8,337 bases of DNA from positions 1 to 8,337 of the forward strand of contig NZ_JBHWOO010000022.1 of the NCBI RefSeq assembly GCF_043424415.1, read 5' to 3'. Shown here piece after piece: positions 8,294 to 8,337 of the stretch. A program made the position numbers and the translations under genes. The DNA is from Luteococcus sp043424415. GTDB taxonomy: Bacteria > Actinomycetota > Actinomycetes > Propionibacteriales > Propionibacteriaceae. A model generated the notes under the pieces. That model saw nothing but the letters and a program-made list of their open reading frames with translations. It was not told the origin of the DNA and did not search any database. Numbering within the stretch: the first letter of the stretch is position 1; each line of letters opens with the position of its first letter.

Positions 8294-8337
8294 GACCCTG
8301 CTCCTGCATGACGATGGGCGGACCCCCCATGGACAGG
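8294..8337 (+). other. Tail after treY; possible start of a further gene
   Basis: Two plus-strand frames are open to the window edge. One starts at an ATG at 8308, in frame with ATGs at 8314 and 8329. The other starts at an ATG at 8280, which would overlap the end of treY by 14 nt. Neither has a well-spaced Shine-Dalgarno sequence, and neither begins with the VWAP-type motif expected near the start of TreZ. There is no TAGNNT element. CAGGA at 8285-8289 and TCCTG at 8302-8306 could form a weak 5-bp stem. I cannot tell whether this is spacer or coding. Confidence 0.25.

Noticed and set aside
8285..8306. Terminator after treY formed by CAGGA and TCCTG
   Set aside because: The stem is only 5 bp with a 12-nt loop, it starts inside treY, and there is no U-tract.

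Overview
The window is chromosomal DNA from a high-GC bacterium, roughly two-thirds G+C or more by eye, with G/C strongly favoured at third codon positions. Codon use, TAGNNT promoter elements placed just upstream of ATG codons, and a TreY trehalose enzyme all point to an actinobacterium. A Propionibacteriaceae-like organism is a guess, not something the sequence proves. There are five complete protein genes, tightly packed, and no RNA gene, mobile element, CRISPR array or tandem repeat array that I can support.

Layout. Positions 1-136 look like a gene-free leader. A two-gene unit follows on the plus strand. The first gene (137-1996) encodes a signalling-type protein with a cNMP-binding-like domain, a CBS pair and a GlnD-like DUF294 nucleotidyltransferase. 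After 10 nt comes a DEDDh (DnaQ-like) 3'-5' exonuclease (2007-2660). It converges on gltX, glutamyl-tRNA synthetase, on the minus strand (2683-4206), with only 22 nt between the two stops. gltX is divergent from glnS, glutaminyl-tRNA synthetase, on the plus strand (4292-5986), across an 85-nt gap that appears to hold both promoters. Then, 27 nt after glnS, comes treY, maltooligosyl trehalose synthase (6014-8293). The last 44 nt (8294-8337) may begin another gene but are too short to call.

How the genes fit together. gltX and glnS together charge tRNA-Glu and tRNA-Gln directly. This is notable because most actinobacteria are thought to make Gln-tRNA through a non-discriminating GluRS and the GatCAB amidotransferase. 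The GluRS also looks more like the Thermus-type enzyme than the mycobacterial type. The DUF294/exonuclease pair is a recurring bacterial cassette of poorly defined function. treY belongs to the TreY/TreZ route from glycogen or maltodextrin to trehalose, and its link to glnS is probably only positional.

The strongest non-coding signal is a shared promoter design: TAGNNT hexamers lie 7, 7 and 9 nt before the ATGs of glnS, treY and gltX. None of the three has a convincing Shine-Dalgarno sequence, which points to leaderless or nearly leaderless transcripts. In contrast, the DUF294 and exonuclease genes have strong purine-rich ribosome binding sites. I found no clearly new biological system.
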